Below are positions 42,973-51,600 of a stretch of DNA of 64,000 bases, piece after piece (position 1 is the first letter of the stretch; each line of letters begins with the position of its first letter). The notes below the pieces were generated by a model. That model made no database searches and had not been told where the DNA came from. It saw only the letters and a list, made by a program, of their open reading frames with translations. The position numbers were made by a program, and so were the translations under genes. This DNA is from Streptomyces radiopugnans. Its GTDB lineage: Bacteria; Actinomycetota; Actinomycetes; Streptomycetales; Streptomycetaceae. Location: contig NZ_FOET01000007.1 in assembly GCF_900110735.1 (NCBI RefSeq), forward strand, positions 1 through 64,000. The letters are read 5' to 3'.

Positions 42973-44361
42973 TCAGGCGGCCCGGCCCGGGCGGGCGGCG
43001 CCCGCCTCCCACCGGCCGAGACCGAAGACGCCGAGGTCGATCGCCTCCGCCATCGCCGCGTGGCCGGCCGCGTTGGGGTGGTAGCAGTCCGCCTCGTACT
43101 CCGCGCGGATCCTGGTCGGGTCGGCCGGGTCCCGGACGGCGGCGTCGAAGTCGATGACACCGTCGAACAGCCCGCCGGTGCGCACGAACTCGTTCACCGC
43201 CAGGCGGTTGGCCTCCTTGGCGCCGCCGGCGGCGTTGCACATGGGCATCAGCGTGGCGCCGACGACCTTCAGCCCGCGGGCGCGGGCGCGTTCGGTGATC
43301 TCCCGCATGGCGTCGATGACCTGTTCCGCCGGTGCCGGAGGGGCGAACTCGCCGCCGCCCAGGTCGTTGGTGCCCTCGAACAGGACCATGTACCGCGCGC
43401 CCGCCAGGGCCAGTACGTCCTGCTCCAGCCGGTCGGGCGCGGGCGGGCCGCAGCACTGGCCCGTGGGGTCGTACGGGTTGGGCCGGCGGCTGACGGTGTT
43501 GCCCGAGATCCCGGCGTTGGCGACGGCCAGCTGCCGGTGCGGGGGCAGGGCGTTGATCCGGCGTGCCAGCAGGTCCGTCCACCGGTCGCCGCCCCCGGTG
43601 GCGTTGTGGCCGGAGGTGTTGGAGTTGCCCAGGGCGACGATGGCGCCCGCCGCGGGCGTGCGGCCGTCGACGACGTCCACCCACCACAACTGGCCCGGGT
43701 GGTAACCCGGTTCGGCGGACAGCCCCCGGTCCTGCTCCGGATAGGAGGCGTCGCCGGTGTCACGGGTGTGGTCGCCGGGCAGCGACAGGAAGCTGCCGGG
43801 AGGGTTCGGGGTGGGCGGGGGGAAGGTGTGGTCGTTGACCGGTGCGCCGGGCGCGTACAGGCTGACCGCCAGGTTCTGCTGGGCGGACACCCGCAGCGGC
43901 ACCGGATCGCTGTAGACGCGCTCGCCCGGGGCCAGGGTCACCCGGGCGCGCCCGCCGAAGGTGAGGGTGCGCAGGGAGCGGGGGACGAGGTCGGCCTCCC
44001 CGACCCGGCGCTGCAGCCCGATCGTGGCGGAGCGGAAGGTCGCCGGGCGGTCGCCGTACGGGTTGCCGATCCGCACCCGCAGCCAGGTGGCCGACACCGA
44101 GGCACGGGCGATGTTGCGCACGGTCACATCGGGTGAGGTGCCGTGCCTCCCCTGGAGGCTCGCGCTCCAGATCGCGCTGCGGCCGTGCGCCGGCCCCCGC
44201 CCGCGCGACCCGGTCTCACCGGTTCCGGTGCCGGAGGCGGAGGCGGCGGCCGGGGGAGCCGAGAGCAGGGGAAGCAGCAGGGAGACGAGCAGTATCAGCA
44301 GCGGGGCCCGCCACACGCTCCTGCGGGCGCGGTGTCCGCCGCCTCTCGGCGAAGACGTCAC
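42973..44361 (-). CDS. Secreted SGNH/GDSL hydrolase with Asp-to-Asn change in block I
   Basis: 462-residue exported esterase-like protein. Signal peptide about 1-41 (LLILLVSLLLPLLSAPPAAA). Residues about 60-230 form an N-terminal beta-rich domain, and the SGNH domain follows: block I ALGNSNTSGHN (S247), block II NAGISGN, block III FEGTNDLGGG, and block V DCYHPNAAGH with the Asp-His dyad. Block I normally reads GDS; here the residue before the serine is Asn246. The serine, Asn of GTND and the Asp-His pair remain, so activity is plausible. The GTG start at 44359-44361 follows GAGAGGAACGCC. Confidence 0.88.
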   Translation of the reverse strand: MTSSPRGGGHRARRSVWRAPLLILLVSLLLPLLSAPPAAASASGTGTGETGSRGRGPAHGRSAIWSASLQGRHGTSPDVTVRNIARASVSATWLRVRIGNPYGDRPATFRSATIGLQRRVGEADLVPRSLRTLTFGGRARVTLAPGERVYSDPVPLRVSAQQNLAVSLYAPGAPVNDHTFPPPTPNPPGSFLSLPGDHTRDTGDASYPEQDRGLSAEPGYHPGQLWWVDVVDGRTPAAGAIVALGNSNTSGHNATGGGDRWTDLLARRINALPPHRQLAVANAGISGNTVSRRPNPYDPTGQCCGPPAPDRLEQDVLALAGARYMVLFEGTNDLGGGEFAPPAPAEQVIDAMREITERARARGLKVVGATLMPMCNAAGGAKEANRLAVNEFVRTGGLFDGVIDFDAAVRDPADPTRIRAEYEADCYHPNAAGHAAMAEAIDLGVFGLGRWEAGAARPGRAA

Positions 44362-44677
44362 GGCGTTCCTCTCGTTCGGCTGGTGCGGTGCGCGGACCGG
44401 GCGTCGAGAAGCTGAAGTCGTGCGTGGTGACAGGCGGTTCGGGAGGACGGAACACGCGGCGCACGCGGGGTGCGCGGTGCGCGGGCCGCGCCCCGCACAG
44501 TAGGAACGCCCCGGCGGGGGCGTCAACACCGCCTCGGGCCGCCCGGCCGCAACCCGTTCGGAGGGGGCCCGTCCGCCCGGGGCGGCGCGGGCCGCGTACG
44601 GTGCGGATGGAGCCACCGGCGCCCACCCCGGGCGCCCCGGCACACACCCGACCCCCGGCACGAGGAGCCCCAGCACC
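44362..44677. other. 316-bp divergent intergenic region
   Basis: Between the SGNH esterase and the iminopeptidase-like gene. The part near the esterase is AT-richer and presumably carries its promoter; I see no clear operator, hairpin or small gene. Confidence 0.5.
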
Positions 44678-45979
44678 ATGGACACGGCCGTCTACCGCCA
44701 CAACGGGCTCGTCTGCGCCGACCACACCCTCCGGGTACCACTGGACCACGCCCGCCCGGACGGCCCGGAGATCACCCTGTTCGCCCGCGAGGTGACCGCC
44801 GCCGGGCGGGAGGGGGAGGACCTGCCCCGGCTGCTGTGGCTCCAGGGCGGTCCCGGTCACCGGGCCGAACGCCCCGACGCCCCGGGCGCCTGGCTGCGCG
44901 AGGCGCTGCGCGACCACCGCGTCGTCCTGATGGACCAGCGCGGCACCGGCCGCAGCACCCCGGCCGACCGCCGCACCCTCGCGGCCCTCCCCGGAGCCGC
45001 CGCCACCGCCGCGCACCTGGCGCACTTCCGCGCCGACTCCATCGTCCGCGACGCCGAGCTGCTGCGCCGCCACCTCGCCGCCGACGGCGAGCAGGACCGC
45101 CCCTGGACGGTGCTCGGCCAGAGTTTCGGCGGCTTCTGCGCCCTGACCTACCTGTCTCTGGCGCCCGAGGGACTGGAGAAGGTGATGATCACCGGCGGCC
45201 TGCCCTCCCTGACCGCGCACGCCGACGACGTCTACCGCGCCGCCTACGCCCGCGTGGCGGACCACAACGAGCGCTACTTCGACCGCTACCCCGCCGACCA
45301 GCGCCTGGCCGACGCCGTGGCCGGGCACCTGGGGAGCGAGGACGTACGGCTGCCCACCGGCGAACGACTGACCGTGCGCCGCTTCCAGACCCTGGGCGCC
45401 GCCTTCGGCGGCGTCTCCTCCTTCGACTCCCTGCACTACCTGCTGGAGACCGCGTTCGTGCCGGGCGCGCGCGGACCGGAGCTGTCCGACACCTTCCTGC
45501 GCCGCGTCGAGGCAGCCGTCTCCTACGCCCAGCACCCCCTGTACGCCGTCCTGCACGAGGCCATCTACGCCCAGGGCGGCCGGCCCACCGCCTGGTCCGC
45601 GCACCGGATCCGTGAGGAGTTCCCCGTCTTCGACGCCTCCCGGGGCGGGCCGCTGCGCTTCACCGGGGAGATGGTCTACCCCTGGCACTTCGAGGAGGAC
45701 CCGGCGCTGGAGCCGCTGCGGGAGGCCGCCCACCTGCTCGCCGGGCGCACCGACTGGCCCCCGCTGTACGACGCCGACCGCCTGGCCGCCAACCGTGTGC
45801 CGGTCGCGGCGGCCGTCTACCACGACGACATGTACGTCGACCGGGAGCACTCCCTGCGCACCGCCGCCGCCGTGCGCGGCCTGCGCCCCTGGATCACCAA
45901 CGCCCACGCGCACGACGGCGTACGGGTGGACCCCGCCGTCTACGGCCGGCTGCTGGCCATGGTGCGCGGCGAGATCTGA
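44678..45979 (+). CDS. Alpha/beta hydrolase, proline-iminopeptidase family
   Basis: 433-residue soluble serine hydrolase. Motifs are LQGGPGHRAERP (oxyanion region), VVLMDQRGTGRSTP, the nucleophile elbow GQSFGGFCALTYL, and a late His in AHAHDGVRVD. A helical cap lies between about residues 190 and 350. This pattern is the prolyl-aminopeptidase (peptidase S33) group, which removes N-terminal proline from peptides. The ATG follows CGAGGAGCCCCAGCACC. Monocistronic. Confidence 0.9.
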   Translation: MDTAVYRHNGLVCADHTLRVPLDHARPDGPEITLFAREVTAAGREGEDLPRLLWLQGGPGHRAERPDAPGAWLREALRDHRVVLMDQRGTGRSTPADRRTLAALPGAAATAAHLAHFRADSIVRDAELLRRHLAADGEQDRPWTVLGQSFGGFCALTYLSLAPEGLEKVMITGGLPSLTAHADDVYRAAYARVADHNERYFDRYPADQRLADAVAGHLGSEDVRLPTGERLTVRRFQTLGAAFGGVSSFDSLHYLLETAFVPGARGPELSDTFLRRVEAAVSYAQHPLYAVLHEAIYAQGGRPTAWSAHRIREEFPVFDASRGGPLRFTGEMVYPWHFEEDPALEPLREAAHLLAGRTDWPPLYDADRLAANRVPVAAAVYHDDMYVDREHSLRTAAAVRGLRPWITNAHAHDGVRVDPAVYGRLLAMVRGEI

Positions 45980-46009
45980 CGGCCGCCCCGGCCCCGGCGG
46001 CGGAGCCGC

Positions 46010-46276
46010 TCAGTCCCCGCCGCCGGCCTCCTCCGGCGCGTCGACGTCGTACCAGTCGTCGGCCAGCAGGCCGGCGTGCGACGGCTGCACCCCGGCCTGC
46101 ACGGTGCCGTCGGCGGTGACGAACCGCAGATGGGCGGCGAGCGGCCGGCTCCGCCCGTCGGGGCAGACGCAGACCGACTCCGGTTCCAGGTAGACGTACT
46201 TGCCCGGCTGGATCCAGCTCCGGCGCGCCACACGGCGGCCGTCCCTCAGTAGCTCCAGGGCTGCGGAGAAGTCCAT
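46010..46276 (-). CDS. DUF2829 / Tad2-like protein
   Basis: 88-residue soluble protein. Start MDFSAALELLRDGRRVARRSW, middle VYLEPES, and end TADGTVQAGVQPSHAGLLADDWYDVD match DUF2829, the family that includes Thoeris anti-defence protein Tad2. Phage Tad2 forms tetramers that sequester the Thoeris signalling nucleotide. Here there are no phage genes nearby, so a chromosomal role (nucleotide binding, or a relic of a prophage) is open. The ORF is convergent with the iminopeptidase gene. Confidence 0.8.
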   Translation of the reverse strand: MDFSAALELLRDGRRVARRSWIQPGKYVYLEPESVCVCPDGRSRPLAAHLRFVTADGTVQAGVQPSHAGLLADDWYDVDAPEEAGGGD

Positions 46277-46352
46277 GCGGCGAGCGTAGCGAGCCGTCCG
46301 GAAGGCTCTTGAACACCGGACGGAGAATGCGCTATGGGGAGCCGGAGACCCT

Positions 46353-48008
46353 TCAGAGCCCCACCACGCCGTCCGCGGCCGTGAGTTCGTACTCCAGCGT
46401 GATCTCGCGCCTCTCGCCTGGAGCCAGACGGAGCGTGTAGCGCACCATGCCCTCCGCGTCGACGTCCTCGTCGGGCTCCGGCAGGCACGCCGCCCTCCGC
46501 AGCCGCACCTCGACGGCGGAGACCTCCGAGACCGGGACGCGCTCGCGGACCACCACGACCGCCGCCTCCCCCTGCGGGGAGGAGTCCAGCCGGGAGACGA
46601 ACAGCCGCACCGTACGCGTGATCACCGTGCGGTGGTTGACGCCGGACAGGCCCGCGGTGCCGCGGCTCTCCTCGACATGGCGCACCACCCGGTAGGTGTC
46701 CTCGCTGCCGAAGGACAGCGAGATCTCCTCGCCCTGCCCGGCGAACGGCAGTTCACCGCGCCCGGTGAAACCGCCGCCGCGCACCAGGTCCACCGGCCCG
46801 GCCAGCAGGACGTGCCCGGCCCCGTTGACCGTCCGGGCCACCCGGGCCACCAGCGGCGACAGTTCGGGGGCGCACGCCAGCTCGGTGCGGCACGGCGCGG
46901 TGAACGCCGACAGGCGCACCCGGTGGGGGCGCCCGTCACAGGCCACGTCGACGGGCGAAGCGGCGGCCATCACCCGCACCTCGCCGCCGTCCGACAGCCC
47001 GGGAAGCTCCGCGTCCGCCCCGGCGGACCCGTCCGCGGCCGGCTCGTGCCCGACCGTGGGCACCTCCTCCTCGCGCAGATCCACCTCGACCGTGCGCCGC
47101 TCCCCGGCCGAGCGGTCGCGCAGCACCAGTTCGTCCTCGTACAGCGGCGGAGGGCCGGCGGCGAGGGTGGGCCGGGCGGTGGACAGCGACAGCCGCACCC
47201 CCTTCCACTCCTCGCCGGTGCGCTGCCACACCACCGCGTCGGTCTCCAGGCGCACCGACCGCTCGTCCCCGGCCAGCGTCGCCCGGTACGCGGGCCGCCA
47301 CAGGGCGCAGGGCACCAGATGCGTCAGGCGCAGCACGGCGGGCCCGGCGCGATCGGCCTCGACGACCACCTCGACGACCGCCGTCAGCTCCTGAGGCTCC
47401 TCCTCGGTGCGCCGCAGGGCCCGGCGTGCTTCCTCCAGCTCCTCCTCCGTGCGGAGCAGCCGGCGCCGCAGCAGGTGCAGTTCCCCGGTGCGCGTCCCGT
47501 CCTCCTCGTCGATCCGCTCCAGACGGTCCGCCCAGCGCTCCGGGTCGGCCGAGCCGGCCCCGGCGCCCTCGGCGACATCCCGGTACAGGTCCGCCCTGGC
47601 CTGGGCGACGACCGCGAGACGGCTCTCCAGCCGCTGCCGCAGCCACCGGGCGTCGCGCAGCTCCTCCTCCAGATCGTGGACCCTGCGGCGCAGCTCCGAG
47701 GCGTCGTCGCCGGGCCGCCCCGGGCGCGGGGGCGCGTACGTGCGCACCACGCGGGCGTCGACGACCCGGACGCCGCCCGCGCCACCGTCCCCGGCCGGGA
47801 CCTCCGCGCGCAGGGAGCGGTCCACGACCAGCGGCGTCACCGGGCCGACGAGCAGCCGCTGCGCCCCCGCGGCCAGTTCGACACTCCCGTGCCGCTCGAC
47901 CTGGGCGCGGTCCTCCATGCACGTCACGGCGGTGACCGGCATGGGGACCGGCTCCGGCCGGGAGGCCGGCGCACCGCGGCCGGCCGTGTCCTGCGATGCG
48001 TTCGTCAT
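46353..48008 (-). CDS. DUF4139 (mucoidy-inhibitor MuiA-like) protein
   Basis: 551-residue soluble protein. A DUF4140-like N-terminal beta domain (about 20-85, VTAVTCMEDRAQVERHGSVEL) and a coiled-coil region (about 95-195) precede the DUF4139 beta-rich domain (about 205-550: WRPAYRATLAGDERSVRLETDAVVWQ, TGEEWKGVRLSLSTARP). Function unknown; the family has been linked to exopolysaccharide control in one case. The ATG at 48006-48008 has GGAGGGACTGATCCGAACC upstream, a longish spacer. It follows the larger DUF4139 gene by 8 bp, so the two are almost certainly co-transcribed. Confidence 0.88.
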   Translation of the reverse strand: MTNASQDTAGRGAPASRPEPVPMPVTAVTCMEDRAQVERHGSVELAAGAQRLLVGPVTPLVVDRSLRAEVPAGDGGAGGVRVVDARVVRTYAPPRPGRPGDDASELRRRVHDLEEELRDARWLRQRLESRLAVVAQARADLYRDVAEGAGAGSADPERWADRLERIDEEDGTRTGELHLLRRRLLRTEEELEEARRALRRTEEEPQELTAVVEVVVEADRAGPAVLRLTHLVPCALWRPAYRATLAGDERSVRLETDAVVWQRTGEEWKGVRLSLSTARPTLAAGPPPLYEDELVLRDRSAGERRTVEVDLREEEVPTVGHEPAADGSAGADAELPGLSDGGEVRVMAAASPVDVACDGRPHRVRLSAFTAPCRTELACAPELSPLVARVARTVNGAGHVLLAGPVDLVRGGGFTGRGELPFAGQGEEISLSFGSEDTYRVVRHVEESRGTAGLSGVNHRTVITRTVRLFVSRLDSSPQGEAAVVVVRERVPVSEVSAVEVRLRRAACLPEPDEDVDAEGMVRYTLRLAPGERREITLEYELTAADGVVGL

Positions 48009-48016
48009 GGTTCGGA

Positions 48017-50191
48017 TCAGTCCCTCCGGTTCCCGCCGACCAGTGCCTTGCCCGCGGGGATCCGCACCTCGTACCCGCCCCTGAGGACGGTGGTCCGGCC
48101 CGGCTCCAGCTCCACCCGCCAGATCCGCACCCCGCGCACATGGCGGCCGTCGCCGCCGTCGGGGTCGTCGAGGGGGCCGTCGGCGGCCGTCCAGGGCGGC
48201 TCGGCCGGGCGCTCCTCGATCCGCACCTCCTTGTCGGTGCCGACGGGCACGCGCTCGCGCACCTCCACCGTGATCCGGTGCGCCAGGCGGTTGGCGAGCT
48301 CGACCTCGACGGTGTGGTCGAGCACCGTCGTCCCGCCGCGCAGCCCGGCGGTGGACTCGCGCAGACGCGTGCGCCGCGCCGCCTTCACGCTCTCGACGGC
48401 GCCGGTCCCCACCCTGCGGCACTCTCCGGGCGCGAGGGTGGGCAGAGGGGTGGTGAGGACGAAGCCGCCGTCCACGACGACGTCGGCCGGCCCGGCCGGC
48501 AGCGGGTGGCCGGAGGCATTGGTCAGCAGCACCGTGCCGTACACGGTCTGGTCCACCGACGGCACGCACACGTACTCCGGCACCGTCTCCACCGGGATCT
48601 CGCGTACGGGGACGGTGTGCCAGGCCCCGTCCGCGGCCACGTCCACCGGGGCGGCCGTGTCGTAGCGGTGGTGGAAGGAACCGGCCGATTGCCGTACGTC
48701 GACCGCGTGGGAGGGGCGCGCCAGCCGTGCCACGGACTCGGCCCGCCGCCGGTGCTCGGCGACGGCCGTGCCCCGCTCGTCCGGTGCGGGCCGCAGTCTG
48801 CCGCGCCGGCCGGGCTCGTCCGGCCCGGCCAGCGTCAGACCGGAGTAGTCGAGCATGCCCTCGGCCGGGCCCGGCGGGGGAGGCGGGGACGGCGGGGACA
48901 CGGCTGCCGCCCGAGCCGCGGCCCGAAGGCCCCCGGGGGAGGCCGGCGCGAGCGGTGCGGGGGCGGAGGCCGCGGCGGGGGCGCCGTACGCGGCGAACCC
49001 GTGATGCGCCTCGGGGAGCGTGCGACCCGTTTCCGGCTCCGCCGCGGCGCCCGGCACCGGAGCCGCGGAGACGGGGGGCGGCGCCCCGCCCGCCCGGGCC
49101 GGGACAGGGGCGGGGAGCGGCCCGGGCGGGACGGCCGCGTCGTACCCGGCGAACAACTCCTCCAGCCCCGGCGGGGGTTCGCGCCACCCCCGCGCGGCGG
49201 GCTCCTCCTGGCGCCGCCCGATCCGCAGCGACCGCAGCCGGGGGACGTCCGTACGCCGCAGCAGGTCGGCGGTGGACAGGCCCAGCCGTACGCCCGTCCA
49301 GTCCTCGCCGGTGCGCTGGGCCACGCAGGCCCGCAGGACGAGCGTCCCGCCGGAGCCGGAGCCGGAGCCGGAGGCCGCGTCGTCCAGCCGCAACTGGTAC
49401 ACCGGCGACCAGGTGGCCCCGGGCACGTGGTACTCGACCTCCAACTCCGCCTCGGCGGAATCCTGTTCGTCCCGGCTTCCGGCGTGCTCCGCCGCCTCCC
49501 CGGGCCGCTCCAGCGTCAGGACGGCGGCGGCCGACTCGCCCGCCCGCGCGGCGGGCAGCGCGCTGGAGGCCGCCTCCAGACGGTGGACGAGCACACCGAC
49601 CTCGTACTCGGCGCCGCTCAGTTCGGCCTCCACAGCCCGCAGCCGCTCGTGGAGCAGTGCCAGCCGGCCGTCCACGAAGTTCGCCAGCGCCAGCAGGGAC
49701 TCCACCGGAGCCCAGCGGGGCGGGTCCCCGCGGCGCTGCTGCGGCGGCACCGCCCGCAACTCCGCCACCCGCCCGACCTCCTCGGCGAGCCGGTCGCGCC
49801 GCTCGCGCAGCCGGTCCAGCCGGTCCTCGGCTTCCTCCAACTCAAGGCGCAGAGCGGGCAGTTCGCGGTCCTGCCGGGGTGCGGCGACCCGTACCACCCG
49901 TGCGTCGGTCACCCGCAGTCCGGGCGGGCCGGAGACGACCCGGCCGCGCAGCGAGTGGTCGTACAGGGCGATCGGCAGGCCCTCCACCCGGACACGTACG
50001 GCCGCGTCCGGGGCCGCCGGGGGACCCGGCGGCAGGACGCAGCGGGCGCGCCGGACGCACACGGCCCCGACGGCGTGCACCACCACGGACTCCAGAGCCG
50101 ACTCCAGCACGGGTTCCGGCCCCGGATCCGGAGCCGGCCCCGCGCCGGCCCCCGTCCGCGCACCGCCGCCCTCGGCCGTCCCGTCCGCCAT
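48017..50191 (-). CDS. Second, larger DUF4139 protein
   Basis: 724-residue paralogue-like partner: VVVHAVGAVCVRRARCVL N-terminal domain, coiled coil (about 125-215), DUF4139 first half (TWSPVYQLRLDD, TGEDWTGVRLGLSTADLL), then a roughly 190-residue disordered Ala/Pro-rich insertion (about 345-535), and the C-terminal beta domain (VPEYVCVPSVDQTVYGTVLLTN ...). The gene pair is arranged head to tail with 8 bp between. ATG at 50189-50191 after GAGGGGGCGGC. Proteins may form a hetero-oligomer, by inference from pairing. Confidence 0.88.
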   Translation of the reverse strand: MADGTAEGGGARTGAGAGPAPDPGPEPVLESALESVVVHAVGAVCVRRARCVLPPGPPAAPDAAVRVRVEGLPIALYDHSLRGRVVSGPPGLRVTDARVVRVAAPRQDRELPALRLELEEAEDRLDRLRERRDRLAEEVGRVAELRAVPPQQRRGDPPRWAPVESLLALANFVDGRLALLHERLRAVEAELSGAEYEVGVLVHRLEAASSALPAARAGESAAAVLTLERPGEAAEHAGSRDEQDSAEAELEVEYHVPGATWSPVYQLRLDDAASGSGSGSGGTLVLRACVAQRTGEDWTGVRLGLSTADLLRRTDVPRLRSLRIGRRQEEPAARGWREPPPGLEELFAGYDAAVPPGPLPAPVPARAGGAPPPVSAAPVPGAAAEPETGRTLPEAHHGFAAYGAPAAASAPAPLAPASPGGLRAAARAAAVSPPSPPPPPGPAEGMLDYSGLTLAGPDEPGRRGRLRPAPDERGTAVAEHRRRAESVARLARPSHAVDVRQSAGSFHHRYDTAAPVDVAADGAWHTVPVREIPVETVPEYVCVPSVDQTVYGTVLLTNASGHPLPAGPADVVVDGGFVLTTPLPTLAPGECRRVGTGAVESVKAARRTRLRESTAGLRGGTTVLDHTVEVELANRLAHRITVEVRERVPVGTDKEVRIEERPAEPPWTAADGPLDDPDGGDGRHVRGVRIWRVELEPGRTTVLRGGYEVRIPAGKALVGGNRRD

Positions 50192-50596
50192 GCCGCCCCC
50201 TCGTGCCCCTCGCCCGACCGGTGACCGCACCATAGCCGCCGGACGGGGCGGGGCAGGAGGCGGCGGGGGCGGGTCCGGGACGTTCTCCCGCCTCCGCCCC
50301 CACCGCGTACCGCCGCGCACCGCCGCCCTCCGGTCGTTCTCCGGCGGCCGTACCGCGGTCGCGGCGGGGCGAGTGAGACGGAAATGAGACCGGCAGTAGG
50401 TGCGCCGCCGACCATCACGGGGACCGGCGATCCGCCCACCCCCTCCGTGCCCGCCCCGGCCCCGCGCTCCACCGCTCTCCCGGGGCCGCGGGCACGTCCG
50501 GAGCCGGTCCCCGCCGGAGGAGGCGGGGCTCCGCGCCCCCCTTCCCGCCGCCGGGAGCCCGGAACGGAACCGACGAGTACCGCAGAGGAGCACACC
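50192..50596. other. 405-bp divergent intergenic region
   Basis: Between the DUF4139 pair and the extensin-like gene. GC-rich throughout, no credible frame; a short stretch near 50370-50400 (AGTGAGACGGAAATGAGACC) with two GAGAC copies is the only low-GC part and may be promoter. Confidence 0.5.
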
Positions 50597-51475
50597 ATGC
50601 AGGAACCAGTGGACAGACCCGCCCACGACCACACCGCCGGGCCGGCCGCCCCCGCCCCCTCCCCGCGCATCGACCGGCGGCTGTTCCTCGGCGGGGTCGG
50701 CGCGGCGGCCACGGCGCTCGCGGTCGGCCCGGCGGGCGCGGCGGCGCAGGCCGCCGAGGGCCCGGCGGCGGCCGCGCTGCCCCGCGAGATGCAGGCGCCC
50801 TCGGCCCTGGCGATGAGGACGTTCAGCAGGATCGACGGCACCCCCGTCTACTACTGGCGCGGTGACCGCGGCAACACCACCCTGCGCAGCTGGCAGTGCA
50901 CCGACGCGTTCTACGACCGGCTGGTGCTGTGGATACGCGACCTGCGCAACCTCTCCGCCGACGGCGGCTTCGGCAGCGTCGACTTCCTGGTGTCCGCCGG
51001 CTTCTACGTCAACCGGAGCGGCCAGCACGGCGCCGGCACCGCGATGGACCTGGACATGGTGCGCTGGGCAGGCGGCAGGCGCTGCTCGCCGCTCGACCGC
51101 CACCACGCCGAGGGCCGCACCCTGCGCCGCCGCTACCTGGCGGTGGACGCGGTGTGCCGCAGGCGGTTCCGCTACGTCCTCGACGGCTGGTACAACTCCG
51201 CCCACCACGACCACATCCACGCCGACTTCGGCGGCCTGCCCACGACGTGCGAGAAGGGCTCCCGCAGCGACACCGTGTTCGTCCAGGCCATGTGCAACAA
51301 CTTCATGGGCGCCGGTCTGGCCGTGGACGGCATCTGGGGCTCGAACACCCAGACCTGGTTCAACCGCGCGAAGAACCGGCTCGGCATCAGCGGGGACCCG
51401 CACTCCGAGATCGTCGCCTGGCGGAACATGCTGGCGCGCATAGCCCGGCACGGCTTCAGCGACACCGCGATCTGA
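50597..51475 (+). CDS. Tat-exported extensin-like / M15-fold protein
   Basis: 292 residues. The twin-arginine signal is DRRLFLGGVGAAATALAVG (about residues 27-45). The mature domain has YYWRGDRGNTTLRSWQC, a metal-ligand set like LD-carboxypeptidases (QHGAGTAMDLDMVRW ... NSAHHDHIHADFGG), and a C-terminal peptidoglycan-binding-like segment with VFVQAMCNNFMGAGLAVDGIWGSNTQTWFNRAKN. It is most like the extensin-C family; peptidoglycan cleavage or binding is inferred from the ligands, not proven. ATG at 50597 after GAGGAGCACACC. Confidence 0.75.
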   Translation: MQEPVDRPAHDHTAGPAAPAPSPRIDRRLFLGGVGAAATALAVGPAGAAAQAAEGPAAAALPREMQAPSALAMRTFSRIDGTPVYYWRGDRGNTTLRSWQCTDAFYDRLVLWIRDLRNLSADGGFGSVDFLVSAGFYVNRSGQHGAGTAMDLDMVRWAGGRRCSPLDRHHAEGRTLRRRYLAVDAVCRRRFRYVLDGWYNSAHHDHIHADFGGLPTTCEKGSRSDTVFVQAMCNNFMGAGLAVDGIWGSNTQTWFNRAKNRLGISGDPHSEIVAWRNMLARIARHGFSDTAI

Positions 51476-51577
51476 GCCGTACGCGGACCGGGCCGTACGC
51501 GGAACCGGGCCGTACGGCGGGCCCGGGCGGCGGTCCGGTTCGGCGGCCCGGGCGGCCGGGACACCGCCCGGGCCGCC
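51476..51577. terminator. Repeats and bidirectional hairpin between extensin-like and SARP genes
   Basis: Three GCCGTACG-type direct repeats (51476-51520), then a 14-bp stem GGCGGCCCGGGCGG (51542-51555) with CCGCCCGGGCCGCC (51564-51577). Located between convergent genes. Confidence 0.7.
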
Positions 51578-51600
51578 GCCCGGCCCCGTGCGGCCACCGC

